From Cenococcum geophilum 1.58 (lineage: Eukaryota > Ascomycota > Dothideomycetes > Gloniales > Gloniaceae), in the NCBI GenBank assembly GCA_001692895.1, contig KV748196.1:2108001-2172000 (forward strand): a stretch of 64,000 bases of DNA, given 5' to 3'. A program made the position numbers and the translations under genes. The notes under the pieces are model-generated. The model was not told the origin of the DNA. It was given only the letters and a program-made list of their open reading frames with translations, and made no database searches. Below are positions 1 through 11,746 of this stretch, one piece after another; positions within the stretch are counted from its first letter, which is position 1, and each line of letters starts with the position of its first letter.

Positions 1-1879
1 ATAATGATTTCTGTATGCCGTCATTGGCCGTGCTGCTCGCAAGCCGATTACGTGCCACCGAGCACTGCAGAGTGCCGGAGAAAAGGCAGGGAGGCGTGGA
101 AAACGCCGACGAGCGGTAGGCGTGGCTTGCCGTGTGGCGAAAAAAAAAGCAAAAGGCAGTTTCGCGGATCGTGTTCCGAGCCGCTGGGTTGTGATGCGCA
201 GCGAGGGGTAGGAAGGCAAGAAAAATAAAATACCGAGAACGATGGCGGAGCTGAAAGGCATGCTGCTGCAGAGGATTGGATCGCTGCTGGTAATTGCGAT
301 TAGCATGCGGGATTGACAGCTGTGCGCGAGATGCTGTTGCTGCTCAGGGGAAATCTTGCAGGCCTAGGGCACTGTGACCGTGGCGACGTGCATCGAGCGA
401 TGCAATGGGTCTGGGTCCCGTGATCAGTCCGAAAGCTGCTTCATGTTTATCGAAGGTTTAGGGAATGGTTTCGCAGAGCACAGGTGCGTGAATGGAAGAG
501 CTTGTTGTCGTGTCAAGAAGATGCTTCTTTTCAGATTTCTCCGGGACTGATCAACCTTCTCTCAGCTTGGTGGTGTTTGTCGTGGGATTCTTCAGTAGGA
601 TATGAGCTACGAGGTGATACCTTTTTGGGCTTGCTTTGAAACCGTGTGGATGTAGCTCCTTCGCAATGTCACACACAATGCCACACGCAAGGTTTTATTT
701 TTTGAATGTTTCTCATAACTCTAAAGCCTCTAAACCAATTTATAAAAGTTGCGATGGTTTGTCTTGCAGATATCAGATGATCAGATAGATGGCAAGAAGC
801 TTGTAAACATCGAAATATTTGAACTAATAGCGAAAAGACAGTAAATTGTTTAATTATTCTTTAATTGGAGCTTGGTTTCATCCTCACAACCCACCAATTT
901 CAAAAGCAGGCCCTTGCAGCCTGTTTGATAAAGTAGTACCACGGGATTCATCCCTCAAAACTTTGATGTTGAATCGTCTCTGACCCTGTGTGGTAGATTG
1001 TTCGCAGTCCAGCGAGCTAACATAATGTTTCTCTATATGGCTTTTAGAAAAGAGCCAACAGCATAGGAAACGCTGGCTAGCGAGCCAGTTACCCCTCAGG
1101 CCATGTGTACTCCTTCGAAATATGACACTGATTTGCCGCAGTGCTATTGAGAGAAAAAGAGCCATGTCTATCCCTTACCCGTCAAAATGGGTCGTACGGT
1201 TTATCGATAAGGGCTAGCCAACTGGATCAATTAGATCAAGGCCCCGCGCCGAACAACGCGTAATGTTCGTGCACGGACCTTACTCAATGCAGTCCTGACG
1301 AGTTAAGGGATACAGGACGATGAACTGAACCCAGCGAGACCTGGGTTGGAGCTAAGGTGGAGTACCCTAGTTGGATGTATTTGCTATGGAGCGCGAACAG
1401 AGAATGAACGAACGTGGCTCTCCGTAAGACTCTCTTTCAATCCGGACGCATCTGTTGCGTCATTGGAGCAATTAGTAGATTTGAGTGATATGAAATGTCG
1501 AACAAGGCGCAGGAGACAAAGATACGACTATTAGTATTTCGATAAGGTATAGGGGATCTCTTCTCGTTGCGTTTATCTAACCTCTATCATCACAACGCTA
1601 TTGAAGAACAAAAGAACGGATGGGTATCAAGAATATCATGCATAAATCCTAAGTCAATGGACTTCTCTGGAAAACTGAACTCCCCGTCCGCATTGGTGGT
1701 GAAACTTCAGTGGAGGCGTAGCTGTTTACCCGGCGAGGAGGTTCGTATTGTCCCGATGATGTGGACCTCCGCATCACCGTTGATGAATGTCTAGCCGTGG
1801 CGTTTTTGAAATTTTCAATAAGATTATAAAACTCAAGGCGATCTATGAAGAATTAGCACAACATATAAGAGCATAATGT
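1..1879. other. No recognisable gene; left flank of kinase gene
   Basis: This stretch has normal base composition and is not RIP-like. The open frames in it are under 95 codons, overlap on both strands and show no motif I know. The first 700 bases are G-rich with a run of nine A near 139 and could be promoter or untranslated sequence of a gene lying off the left edge. The part just right of 1800 is expected to carry the 3' untranslated region of the kinase gene on the minus strand. I see no RNA gene. Confidence 0.5.
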
Positions 1880-4800
1880 TCACGTCGACATACATCTTCC
1901 ATCTTCAAAGGTAAGGGTAATTTCCGATTGTTCCTCATTTTGGGTCGGACGATGTCGTGTGGCTCTTGGTTCATGTCCTGGGTCTTCTGGAACTGTGGCT
2001 GTCATCTTTACTACATCGAGCAAAGTGCCTCGGGTCTTCTGAGAAATAGAAATTGTAGCGTCCGCATTCGAGAATGTCGAGAGAGTGCTCGAGGGATTCA
2101 CTGTTATCGTTCAGACTCTTTCTATGAGCAAAATCTAGGTGGTTGAACATACCAGTGCCGCTTGTCCAATGCTTCTCAGTATCCCCATGACTTNGAAAGG
2201 TCAATTGAGCCACCCTTCTCCTGTTTTGACCACTTTCTAGGTCCTTCTCCCAAAGCATGATGTCTGCTGGGCCGTATTTTTTGGATCCAAGCCGCCGGTT
2301 CCTAGATTTGATTTTGGATACAATCGCAAAAAAGCTTAAGGTCCAACCTGTCAGCCCAGCTAGCAGTGCCACAACTCCTAGATAAGAATTAGTTAACTTA
2401 GGCAACGACGATAACCTTGGGTATATTAACCTTCAGGCGGCCTCAACAAGGAATGCCTCCGCCCGACAGTGAATGTTAATGCAGCGGATGATCTGAGTTG
2501 AAGAGCGGTCTCAAATCTTGCGATCTTTGCATAATCAACGGCCGGTTGCCCACGGACGTCAGAGTGATAGGTCGGTGTCGCTATATTGTCGAGCTTGACA
2601 GCCATACGCAATGAGGGTGTTGTAGAACGAGGATCCGTTTCGGCGTCATATATTCGCATATCCAAATCGAGATCAGGCCAACGAATATAAAGCTTGGACG
2701 AAAATGAGTCGGTAGATGAGTAGTAGGTTACAACCATGACCCTGTAGTCAAGGATCTTGCCGACAGCAGCTTTTCTGCCAACGTCATACAGTTGAGCTTC
2801 TTCTGTTTCTGAAATCTGGACTCGTAGTGAGTTGCGAATTCTTATGCCATCCTCGTAAGGGAATCGAACACAGTTCACAAATGATGACGCGTCTAAGAGC
2901 AATTAGCAAAATATGTCATGATATGTCGATAGAAAATCATTATACCAGCAGGACTAGTGAACTGTAGAGTGACTCGATTGTTTGGCTTTGAGGGATCGTA
3001 GATCTGGCGTCGTTAGAATTTTCAGGGAAGGTGAAGATTTGATCATTGCTTACCCAATCGCAATATTGGCCGTAATTCCCTGCGGTAACATTAGCGGATC
3101 ATCGTTCATTGAGAAACATTGAGAAGCAAACATGTCAGCTAGAAGAGATAGGAGACTTTGAATCTAGGGGAAATTGAAACTGCCTTACCTGAAGTTTTTT
3201 GGGTCATTTGATTGCAATCAGACCAAATGAGGGTGACTTCGTCAGGTTTCGTTTCAAACTGGAGGTCTGCAAGTGGCAGCCCTACGAGTAAATTGTATTA
3301 GTAGATGCCTAACTAGACATATGGAGGCCTCACAAAAAGAGCTGCAATGTCGCCGGGTGGGGTTTTCTGTCCGATAGCTAACTACTAGGCGTCGTGTTAT
3401 CCACCATATTTTTGGGATCGGCACGTCTGCTATAGAAGGTTGACTGGCACCCTCCATTGAATCCTCGGGCATGCTTTCATAGACCTGCACTCGGAGTTCT
3501 GGAATCATACACTGCTCGTGTGTTTGGGCAGTGGGAACATTTATGTTGGCAGACAGTGAGATAATTTCAGCGTTAAATATATGACGCTCCTTGGCTTGTG
3601 CGCCGCAAAGGCAGTATAGCTCAAAGGATGCGGGAGGAGGAACTGGAGCTGGCTCAAACGACACAACTGATTGCCTTGGTTGTGGAATAGACTGACTTTG
3701 GGATGTTCTTGAGCTTTGGCGGGAGATACTGGAGATGTGCCCGGAAGACGACTCAGGGTTGAGGTAATTGGGAGTATGCGGTATAGTGATTGTATCAACT
3801 CCGCTATCGTCATGGGTGTGTTCTTGGATGCCTGTTGGGGACACTGATTGATTATGAAAGAATTGTGTTCCATCAACCGTGCCCGGGCTTGGTCTTTTGG
3901 TAACTTTCAGGTAGCTTTCATTTGGAGAAACGTTGGAAATTCCCAGACCAGGTATAGGTTCTAGATGTAAAGTAGGACTATCCGCTGGATTGCTAGAGAC
4001 TACACTATCAAACCTTGTACAGCAATTACCGATGAAAGCAACCGAAGTCGAATTCCCACGGTAATCTTTTTCAATCATCTCCATGATCTCTTCGGCGGTG
4101 GGTCGCTTGTTCGAATCTTCAGAGATCTAGATATATGTTAGTATCTGAAAGTAGAAACGATGATAGGATTATGTGAACACGTACCATCGCGGTAATCCAG
4201 TCTAAGGGTTTATCGTCGGCAGACTGGTTGCGAATCCTATCAAGCCAAATCTTGATAGCTTTTGGAGCTGACCACAGCCCATGGGCGCTGAGACCTTCAC
4301 TTTTCTCCAGTAGAAAGTCATTCATTTCATCGAGTGAAAAGCCTTTAACGACAGTGATCATTTCCAGGAAGACGCAACCTAGTGACCAGATATCCGAAGA
4401 TTTGTTTCTGCTACCTTGGCCGATCACCTCAGGAGCGCAATACCTCCGAGTATACCTGTAGACTTCGCCTTCAGTTGTGCTATGATCATCATTTGACCAG
4501 TCTCGCGAGATACCAAAGTCACAGAGAATAATCCTTCCTCCACTAAGTAGAATATTCCCGGGTTTAATGTCTTTGTGGCGCACTCGCTGGTCGTGAAGGT
4601 AAGAAAGAGCAGTAGCAAGGCAACCAAAAGCATTATGGAGACAGAAGATGTCTTGAGAGGAGAGCGGATCATGCTTATCATGATCCGAGAGCAGAGTTTT
4701 CAATACCTGATCGGCCACTGGGCTCAAGATGAGAGAAAATGATTCGAAATCGGAGTAGCTACCAACGTAAGCAACGAGGTGTTTATGGCGCACTCGCTGT

Positions 4801-5372
4801 ATTACAGATAGTTCTTGCTCAAACTCAACCAGCTGTTTCTTCTGCTCCTTGAGAGTTTTGCCCCGCACTATGCGCTTGCAAGCAAAGCATTTCCCAGATA
4901 GCCTATGCCGAACCCTTCCCACTTGCGCAGACCCACCAGCTCCAAGTTGCTCTAGTTCCTCGAAATGTGCTCTCCCGCCGATTATGTACCTGTGTGAGTG
5001 AACATGTGAGAGAAAATTGGCCTCGTTCATCGACTGCGGTTCAGAGAGCACATGGGGCTGCATTTTACGGAAGTCAGGTATTGATAACCCGCTGGGTTCG
5101 AGTGATGAGATATACGATGCTGCGAGGGGAAGCAGCACGTCGCCAATTTGCTCACGGTCGAATACGGCGAAGACAGTACTATGCTCATCATAACCGAGCA
5201 TGCGCAGGAGGGTATAAGTTCGCGGGTTGGCGCTCCATCGCTGAATGAATGCATCGGGGTGCTGCCTGAGAAGGTTTGCAATTTCAAGGAACACGGTGTC
5301 ATCGATGAACGGGGGGAGTGGAGCTTTTGGTATCCAATGGGCTAGAAGCTCTTCGATGTCTTCGCGATCCAT
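1880..5372 (-). CDS. Ser/Thr protein kinase with long C-terminal extension and hydrophobic segment
   Basis: Predicted eight-exon gene, exons (minus) 5372-4185, 4126-3334, 3281-3189, 3079-3054, 3003-2946, 2892-2431, 2377-2153, 2100-1880, giving about 1021 residues. Seven introns of 50-109 nt keep the frame; the one at 3282-3333 has a perfect TACTAAT branch site. The start has A at -3. Kinase signatures: glycine loop GAGGSAQV (144-151), Lys166 in ACKRI, HKDIKPGN with Asp268 (HKD rather than the usual HRD), DFG at 285-287, CAPE ending at 315, DIWSLG (about 327-332). The catalytic set is complete, so the enzyme should phosphorylate Ser/Thr; its substrate is unknown. A Ser/Pro-rich linker follows, then about 200 residues of likely beta-rich sequence, then a hydrophobic segment near 874-895 followed by a basic stretch. 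The splice near 2430 uses a weak GTTAAT donor; without it the protein ends at 2426 (874 aa). One ambiguous base lies at 2194. Confidence 0.85.
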
Positions 5373-6462
5373 TTCTTCCCCGGATTTCGAGCTTAATCCG
5401 ACGACGCTTGGAGTTTGACATCAGCCAAAGTTGTTCGGTCGAGTATGTTCGACGATATTATGGTGAGAGCGCAAAAAAGCGTCAGAGCAACTGCTGACAT
5501 ACGAAATGGGGCTTGCGCAAGATGATGTACCTCTGCCTGCCCGCCTCACTATCTTGTCAGCTCCCCCGCACGGCCCTACATTAGCAAATTAAGCCCCTAG
5601 GCCTCCTCAGGACTCGCGCGCCACACGCGACGGGACAATTCGTGTTCGCCCTGGATGGCGCTGAGACAGCTTTCCCCCCAAGAAATTACGGGGCTAGAGC
5701 AGAGCGGAAAAGTCAGTCACAGGTGCGAGGCTGCGTATGCGCGACATAGTGATCTTACACACCTGATGCAAAATAGGGAAGTGGAGGATTAACTGCGCCT
5801 TGCTGCCTAGACTGTTCACCGCCTCTTTACATCTTGTTGTAAGCGCCATTTGGCGATCAAACGGCATAATTTCATGGGGGTACCATGAACGGGGCAGACG
5901 CCAGGCATGGGTAAATAAGTCGTGGCACACTTTCTTACTAAGCAGCTTCTTTAAAGTAAAATTCTACAAAGCTGGTAAGAGAAAGAATTTAAAAAAATTT
6001 ATGCTAGGTATAAAGTTATTAATGGGCTTTATATATGAATTTTTAGAAGATTTTATTTAAAGTGTAGTTGTTAAATCTTAGTTGTTCTTCGTATAGGCCA
6101 AAAAAAGTGTGCCACGACTTATTTGCCCCTGCCTGACGCCCTCCCTGCTAGTATATTTTCAAAATAAGCGAGCCCTTGCAAAATGGTTCAGCTGTATTAT
6201 TCCGCTAGCATACTAGCAGGAAGGGCGTCTGCCCCGTACTTGTACCGGGCACAACCATTTTAGGTATAATTCCGCGCAGTTTGATCGGCACGATCAACAC
6301 GCCTTACAATGAGTGGTGTATGTCACCGGAGTCCAAGTCCATCCAGTCGAGAGTCTTCGTGCCTTTGCCCTGCATTTTGACCCACCTACTCATCCTTACG
6401 CGGCCTTTGTTAAGAATGCTCATGTGCCCTACTATCCTATTTTCTGAAGTCTCCGAACCACC
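5373..6462. promoter_or_regulatory. Divergent intergenic region between kinase and sugar transporter genes
   Basis: The two intact genes start head to head here, so both promoters must lie within about 1.09 kb. No clear TATA box or known operator could be assigned with confidence. A 368-bp inverted-repeat element occupies 5879-6246 and leaves about 500 bp on the kinase side and about 215 bp on the transporter side. Composition is otherwise like the genes. Confidence 0.5.
5879..6246. repeat. Nested MITE-like inverted-repeat element
   Basis: The outer ends are inverted copies: 5879-5902 and 6224-6246 share GGGGCAGACGCC plus an imperfect GGTAC edge. Inside, AAATAAGTCGTGGCACAC at 5913-5930 recurs inverted at 6107-6124 as a perfect 18-bp arm, around an AT-rich core without a credible gene. 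A third pair, 6134-6153 and 6210-6229, shares GACGCCCT and CTAGTAT and encloses a short loop. The pattern suggests one small TIR element inserted in, or recombined with, another. TA dinucleotides near both outer ends fit a Tc1/mariner-type target, but this is not certain. The superfamily cannot be fixed. Confidence 0.7.
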
Positions 6463-9273
6463 ATGGCTCTCCGAATTTCAGATCCAGAAGAGGTGGGCCG
6501 TCGTGGCCCCTCTCCAGGGCGCCCCGATCGGAAGCTAGCTCAGCCCTTCTCCGGCTGGACTCACAAGCAAATGACAGAGAGCATAGAAACTTTCCTTTTG
6601 GAGTCAGGACTGGACGATTATGCTGATTACTTTCGTCGAGGCGCATTTCTAGCTCAGTCTAAGGCTGCATTTCCTTCCGATAGAGTTCGAGATGATGGCC
6701 TGTCTCTCAAACCAGTGGAACGTCAATATCTAGACTTGGAATACAGCACAAGGAGAATCGACAAATTCAAGCAACCATGGAGATTGTATGCTTTGGTTGG
6801 ATGCTGTTCTCTAGGTGCAGCGGTCCAAGGAATGGATGAGACAGCAGTTAATGGAGGTGCGTGGTAGAAGTATTCATTTGACTCAATTCTGTTACTAATT
6901 GCCTCGACACAGCTCAGGTTTTCTATCCAGATGCTCTTGGTATTAGAGGTAAAGATGGGCTCATAGGACTTGTTAACAGTGCTCCATACCTTTGCTGTGC
7001 TCTATCGTGCTGGTAAGAGACAGGCATAACCACGCAGACTCGACCGAAATAATACTAACTCCCATTTCAAGGTTGAACTATCCCATGAATAAGATATTGG
7101 GTCGGAGAGGAGTCATCTTTTTAACATGTCTGATAAGCTCTGTAACTTGTCTTGGGCAGGCGTTCCCACAGTCGTGGCAGGTATAAAACCTTCCCTAGCT
7201 ACATGCTTTTAGTATTTCCTATTCCTTAATAGACGGGTACTAAGGAAACCCTAGCATCTATTTGTTGCGCGACTGCTCCTTGGACTTGGGATTGGGCCCA
7301 AAAGGTATGTATAAAACAAACCCTCGGCTTTAGTGGCCTATGGCTAATGATTATATCATAGTGCAACCATTCCTGTCTACGCCGCAGAGGCGGCTCCTGC
7401 TAATATTCGTGGCGCATTGGTCATGATGTGGCAAATGTGGACCGCTTTTGGTAAGCAGACTCATTCGATACTGAGCAATATTGAAACATCCTCACATTCA
7501 AACAGGTATTATGTGTGGTTACATAGCCGGGGTTGTTCTGGCTGGAGTTGGAAACGGCAATGATTCCTCCATATGCGTTACTGATCCAACTAAACCAAAC
7601 TATAGTAGAGCAAGACTTCTTAGCTCTAAATGTAGTTTGAATTGGCGTTTGATGCTCGCAAGTCCAGTAAGTGAAAACAACTCTTGTGACAATTACCTCT
7701 ATGTCACTGATTACATCCATAGATGATACTACCTCTCGTAGTCGTCGCTTACGTCTACACTCTACCTGAATCTCCTCGGTGGCTGCTCCTCAAAGCAAGG
7801 AAGGGAAATAAAGCTAAATATGAGGAGGCGTTTCTTTCCCTTTGCAAAGTATGCGATAAGCCAAGAGAGTACTTTGTCTTGCAATGGGAGAAAGTTAGCT
7901 AACTGTGATTCCAAGTTACGACACACCAAACTACAAGCAGCCAGAGATCTTTTCTTGATCAATCATCTTTTGAAAGGTATTCAGAACCGTTCTGCAAATG
8001 TGAGAATCAGGGATTTATATATCTACATCTAGGCGAGGAAGAAATTATGCAACAGCAAAGACCCTTTACCGAGCTTTTCACACTGGGTAGAAATAGACGC
8101 GCCTTAACAGCTAGTGTTATAACTATGTTCCTACAGCAGGCAAGCCACCATGTTTTATCATTCATTTTCTATAATATCTCATTTTGAAATACTGCTTTTG
8201 TGAACATTCACTAATATCTTGTCTAGTTCTGCGGTGTAAACGTCACAGCATATTATTCTAGTTCTATTCTCGTCACAGAAGCCTCGTTTTCACACAGAAG
8301 GGCTCTCCTAGTAAGAGACACGACTCAATCTTGGATCATCTCATACTAAGTATTGTAGATCTCGATGGGCTTTGGGATCATCAATTTCTTCTTCGCATTT
8401 CCAGCGGTCTGGACCATCGACTCGTTTGGAAGGCGTAATTTGCTCCTCTTTACGTTTCCATTCATGGCCCTCTTCCAACTCTTTATGTGCATTGCCTTCC
8501 TCCTCAGAGCCCGTTCGACCGCTCAGACTGTTTTAGTAATTATAGGGATGTACTTATTTGGGGTAGCGTACTCTCCGGGAGAGGGACCGGTGCCTTTTGT
8601 AAGTTCCTAGCAAATAGTGCGGATCACCACAACCGGCTAACACGCCATGCGCAGGTCTACTCCGCAGAATCAATGCCGTTATACAATCGTGATTTTGGTA
8701 AGTCTGAACACAATAGCCACATTAGGATTGCTCTGCTCATGCGCCATAATTAGGAATGGGCATCGTTACCTCAATAAACTGGTTCTTCAACTTCTTCATC
8801 TCAATCACCTGGCCAAAATTTCTTTCTGCTTTTACCGCAAGCGGGGCATTTGGCTGGTACGCTTGTTGGTGTGTTATTGGCTGGTGGATGATCTTGCTGT
8901 TAGTTTTCCCCCAAACGCTGCTCTACATATCTTTGCACGTCCTTTCCAGTTCCTTACAACTCCTTAAACTCTGCAGGTCTTCTCCATGCTAACTTACCTT
9001 GTCCGTAGCTTTGTCCCTGAAACAAAAGACTTAACTCTTGAGCAACTCGATGAAGTCTTCCGCATCCCGACGCGTGAGCACATCGCATACGGTTTATCAC
9101 AGCTATCATGGTTCATCCGCCGCCATTTATTCCATAGGAAAGGGCTCAGGAAGCCGGTGTTAATACACAAGGCGGACCCTGAGGAGATTTATGTGATAAG
9201 CCGAGGGGGATATGAGGAGGTCCAGCTCGAGGAAAAATCGGTTGGGGGAGGTACAGGCGTCATGATGCATTAG
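6463..9273 (+). CDS. MFS sugar transporter (SP family)
   Basis: Predicted fourteen-exon gene: 6463-6856, 6913-7012, 7072-7180, 7255-7304, 7362-7450, 7506-7666, 7723-7848, 7916-7976, 8033-8139, 8227-8310, 8359-8598, 8655-8697, 8754-8898, 9009-9273; frame holds throughout for about 657 residues. The start context is ACCATGG. Motifs of the sugar porter family: DETAVNGAQVFYP after the first membrane helix (about residue 109 on), GRRG after helix 2 (175-178), PESPRWLL (316-323), QQFCGVN, DSFGRR (448-453), VPETK ending helix 12 (572-576), then a fungal-type tail with [10 protein letters not shown]. It should be a twelve-helix plasma-membrane permease, sugar or polyol unspecified. The N-terminal cytosolic arm of about 105 residues is long, as in one fungal SP subgroup. 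Most introns are GT-AG; intron 9 is GC-AG. The last donor (8899, GTTAGT) is weaker but gives the conserved helix-12 junction. Confidence 0.9.
8140..8226 (+). other. GC-AG intron of the sugar transporter gene
   Basis: The exon ends CAG at 8139 and the intron begins GCAAGC. No GT donor nearby keeps the frame. Joining to the TTC at 8227 yields the family motif QQFCGVN. GC-AG introns are a known minor class and usually need a strong donor context such as this CAG/GCAAG. Confidence 0.85.
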
Positions 9274-9901
9274 GTTAATTCATGCATTTGTATTTTTATT
9301 TGTATCAGAGAGGATATTTAGATAATATAGATTAAATTTTTCCTCTAGTACGTTTCCCACACGTGCACACGCAACATTTGTAACATGTAAATGAACTTTA
9401 GACCAACATCTATAGTACCAATGAGAAAATTATATTACTCCCCCCCTACATTTATAGTTCGGATATCGCCATGGCAGATCCGCGGCTTCATTAGGTCCCG
9501 ATTGTTGTTATTCTTATAGTTCTAAGCTTTCGTCAGTGGAGTTGGGTTTATGCATGCCGAAGACCCGCTTTTTTGCAGTCCCCGTGCTTAACATACGGAC
9601 AGGATCCGGGCAGTAACTCTTGGCAGTAACTTTACTGCCCGAATCTTTTGATCAGCGGCGGCCCAGCAGGCGGTAAGGGTAGCCAAGGCACTACTCGGGC
9701 ACCTATTTTACTAGTAAAAGCCATATAAATGTAATGTTCGCCAATACTCCCTTACCCCTATATAACTCGCAAGCTGCTACACGATTAAACAAAGGTGCAC
9801 GTACCTTTGTCACTGCCAAAATTAACACTAGCGTGTCGATTAATCGCCACCCAAGCTCTATATAGCAATGGCTCTCTACGCTCTATGCCTTGACACAACA
9901 G
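9274..9901. other. 3' flank of transporter gene and gene-to-transposon border
   Basis: No gene seen. The first 100 bases are T/A-rich and likely hold the transporter 3' untranslated region. A hairpin with 10-bp arms CGGGCAGTAA (9607-9616) and TTACTGCCCG (9632-9641) stands alone; an extra GGCAGTAAC copy lies in its loop. Base composition stays balanced until 9901, so RIP-type mutation begins only with the retroelement. Confidence 0.5.
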
Positions 9902-10269
9902 TGTCACGGGACACCCCGTGACACCTTATACACGTCCACCTGTTCCCACCGACTTAGAAATTAGAGACCGACCACGAGACCGCAATTTGCCGCAATCTAT
10001 GGCAATCTAATGGCAATCTACCGTATTCTGCCATATTCCGCCAAGTTCCACCAAGTCCTGCTAAGTTCTGCTAGGACCACTACCCGAATCCTATTCTGCT
10101 TCGTGTATATATTAACTAAGCAACCAAGTTAACAATATATACCCTTTCTTCCCTTTTTTTTACTTTCTTTCCTTAGGTAATGTCTTAACCTTATTATATA
10201 GTTTATATATATAGTTTAATAATATCTACCTCGCTATATATTATTGTCGCTTATACTTATTCCATAATA
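9902..10269 (+). repeat. 5' LTR of G1
   Basis: Begins TGTCACGGGACACCCCGTG, which together with the preceding G forms a perfect hairpin with 10-bp arms (9901-9924). A run of degenerate TTCTGCCAAGT-like units fills 10020-10080. It aligns end to end with 32410-32778 but is far less mutated. It ends CCATAATA, probably CCATAACA before mutation. Confidence 0.85.
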
Positions 10270-11402
10270 TTACGTTACGTTAACTACCTATACTACTATT
10301 AGAATGCAGAACGTACCTAAAGCTCCTATAACAGCAGCTGATATACTTACCGTGCTTAAAGAGCAGATAGTAGGTTTATAGACGTCCTTTATAAACACCC
10401 TTGCAGAATAAAAGGCCTAATACTAATAATTAATTAAAGCCCTCTAAGAAGAAATCCACATCCTTAAGATACCTACGCTAGGGTTTTAAGACTAAATACT
10501 ATCCCTAGAGGCCTATATATGGAACATAAGCCCTAAACCAGTAATGGTTATTTACCCTAAACTAACTACTATAATATAATAATCTAAAAAACTATTAGAC
10601 CCCCTTATATTTACTAGTAAATAATAAAAGCTTTAGTTATTTTTAAGCCGGCTTAAAACCAAGCTAATTAGTAATACTAACTACTACCTAATTAAAGCTA
10701 ACTAACTTTACTACGCCTTAAGTTAATTAGGAGGAGAGGTAGCTAACTTTATTAAACTTTATTAGCTAAACTTAGTATAAAGCCTAGTTAGACTTCTTAA
10801 AGCTATATATAGTAACCTAAACCGCTAAGCCACCGCTTAAAGGAAGATAAACTATATAGCTTAAGAAAGAAAAAGTTTCCTAGTATACTTCTCCAAATTT
10901 AACTATTATATAAGGGAAATAGGCTAGAATAACTCCGCACTAATTAATAGCCTTATTAAATCCCTAAGCCCTAAACTAAAATTAAGTTATCTTCTTAGCT
11001 TAAGTACCCTAATGCTATAGACATTAACTCTAGAACCCTAGAGTATACCCTACTAATATATTAAGCTAGGCCTTTATTTTAAATATAAAAGCAAGGCTTA
11101 TATTTTAAAATACTACTCTATTCTTATACCCTAATACAATTTATAAACGGTTAATACTAGCGGCCGTTTATCGCATTAATCTTCTGGTTACCGTTTACGA
11201 TTTTTATCTAGTTCTAGCCCTATATTTAGTAAGCACTACTTATAAGGATAAAGCTATAACCAATATTCTATAGGAACCCCTTTCTACTTACTACTTAAAG
11301 GTATATTTTAGAGTTAAGTCGCTTTTTAAGACAGCTATACTAGTATTATAGGATTTTATTAAATGTATTAGATATTATAGACCCTAGCTCTTAGGATTAT
11401 AG

Positions 11403-11746
11403 TGTAACGGGACTAGCCCAGTTACAGTAGGAATGTCTCGGTGAAACACTCGACAGATGAATTCCGACGCTTTGACCAAATTCTACCGAATTCTGCCAGC
11501 TTGATCGACTTCTGCCAAGTTCTGCTAGATCCACCGAATTCTACCGAAGTCAGTCGAAGACCGCGTACGCACGTGCGCACGCATCGACCACCAAGACCCC
11601 TGACTATTTAATATATGACTCTCTTATTATTCCTTTCTCTTCTTTACGCAACGTCTTGTTCTTAGCGAGAACTATATACCCTTAGATTTAGATAGAATTT
11701 ATATCGTTCCTTCGAATCTTCCCCGAAGTCTCTTCGCGCCCTTACA
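11403..11746 (+). repeat. Solo LTR, family A, in G1
   Basis: A 344-bp block begins TGTAACGGGAC and ends CCCTTACA, and is flanked on both sides by the 5-bp target duplication TATAG (11398-11402, 11747-11751). No coding sequence is inside. The 5' end is an imperfect palindrome (TGTAAC, GGG, CCC, GTTACA). It carries TTCTGCCAAGTTCTGCTAG-like repeats (about 11478-11560). It is clearly less RIP-mutated than the G1 DNA around it. Confidence 0.85.

Noticed and set aside
4..228. 74-codon open frame, plus strand, at the left edge
   Set aside because: Composition and residues look random; it ends without any recognised domain.
884..1165. 93-codon open frame, minus strand
   Set aside because: No motif, no supporting splice structure, and in a region with equally long frames on both strands.
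1971..2405. Separate small membrane protein gene downstream of the kinase
   Set aside because: It has no ATG start; a TCTAG acceptor at 2378 and matching phase make it an exon of the kinase gene, spliced again at 2152/2100.
5800..6060. 86-codon open frame
   Set aside because: It lies mostly in the MITE arm and AT-rich core.
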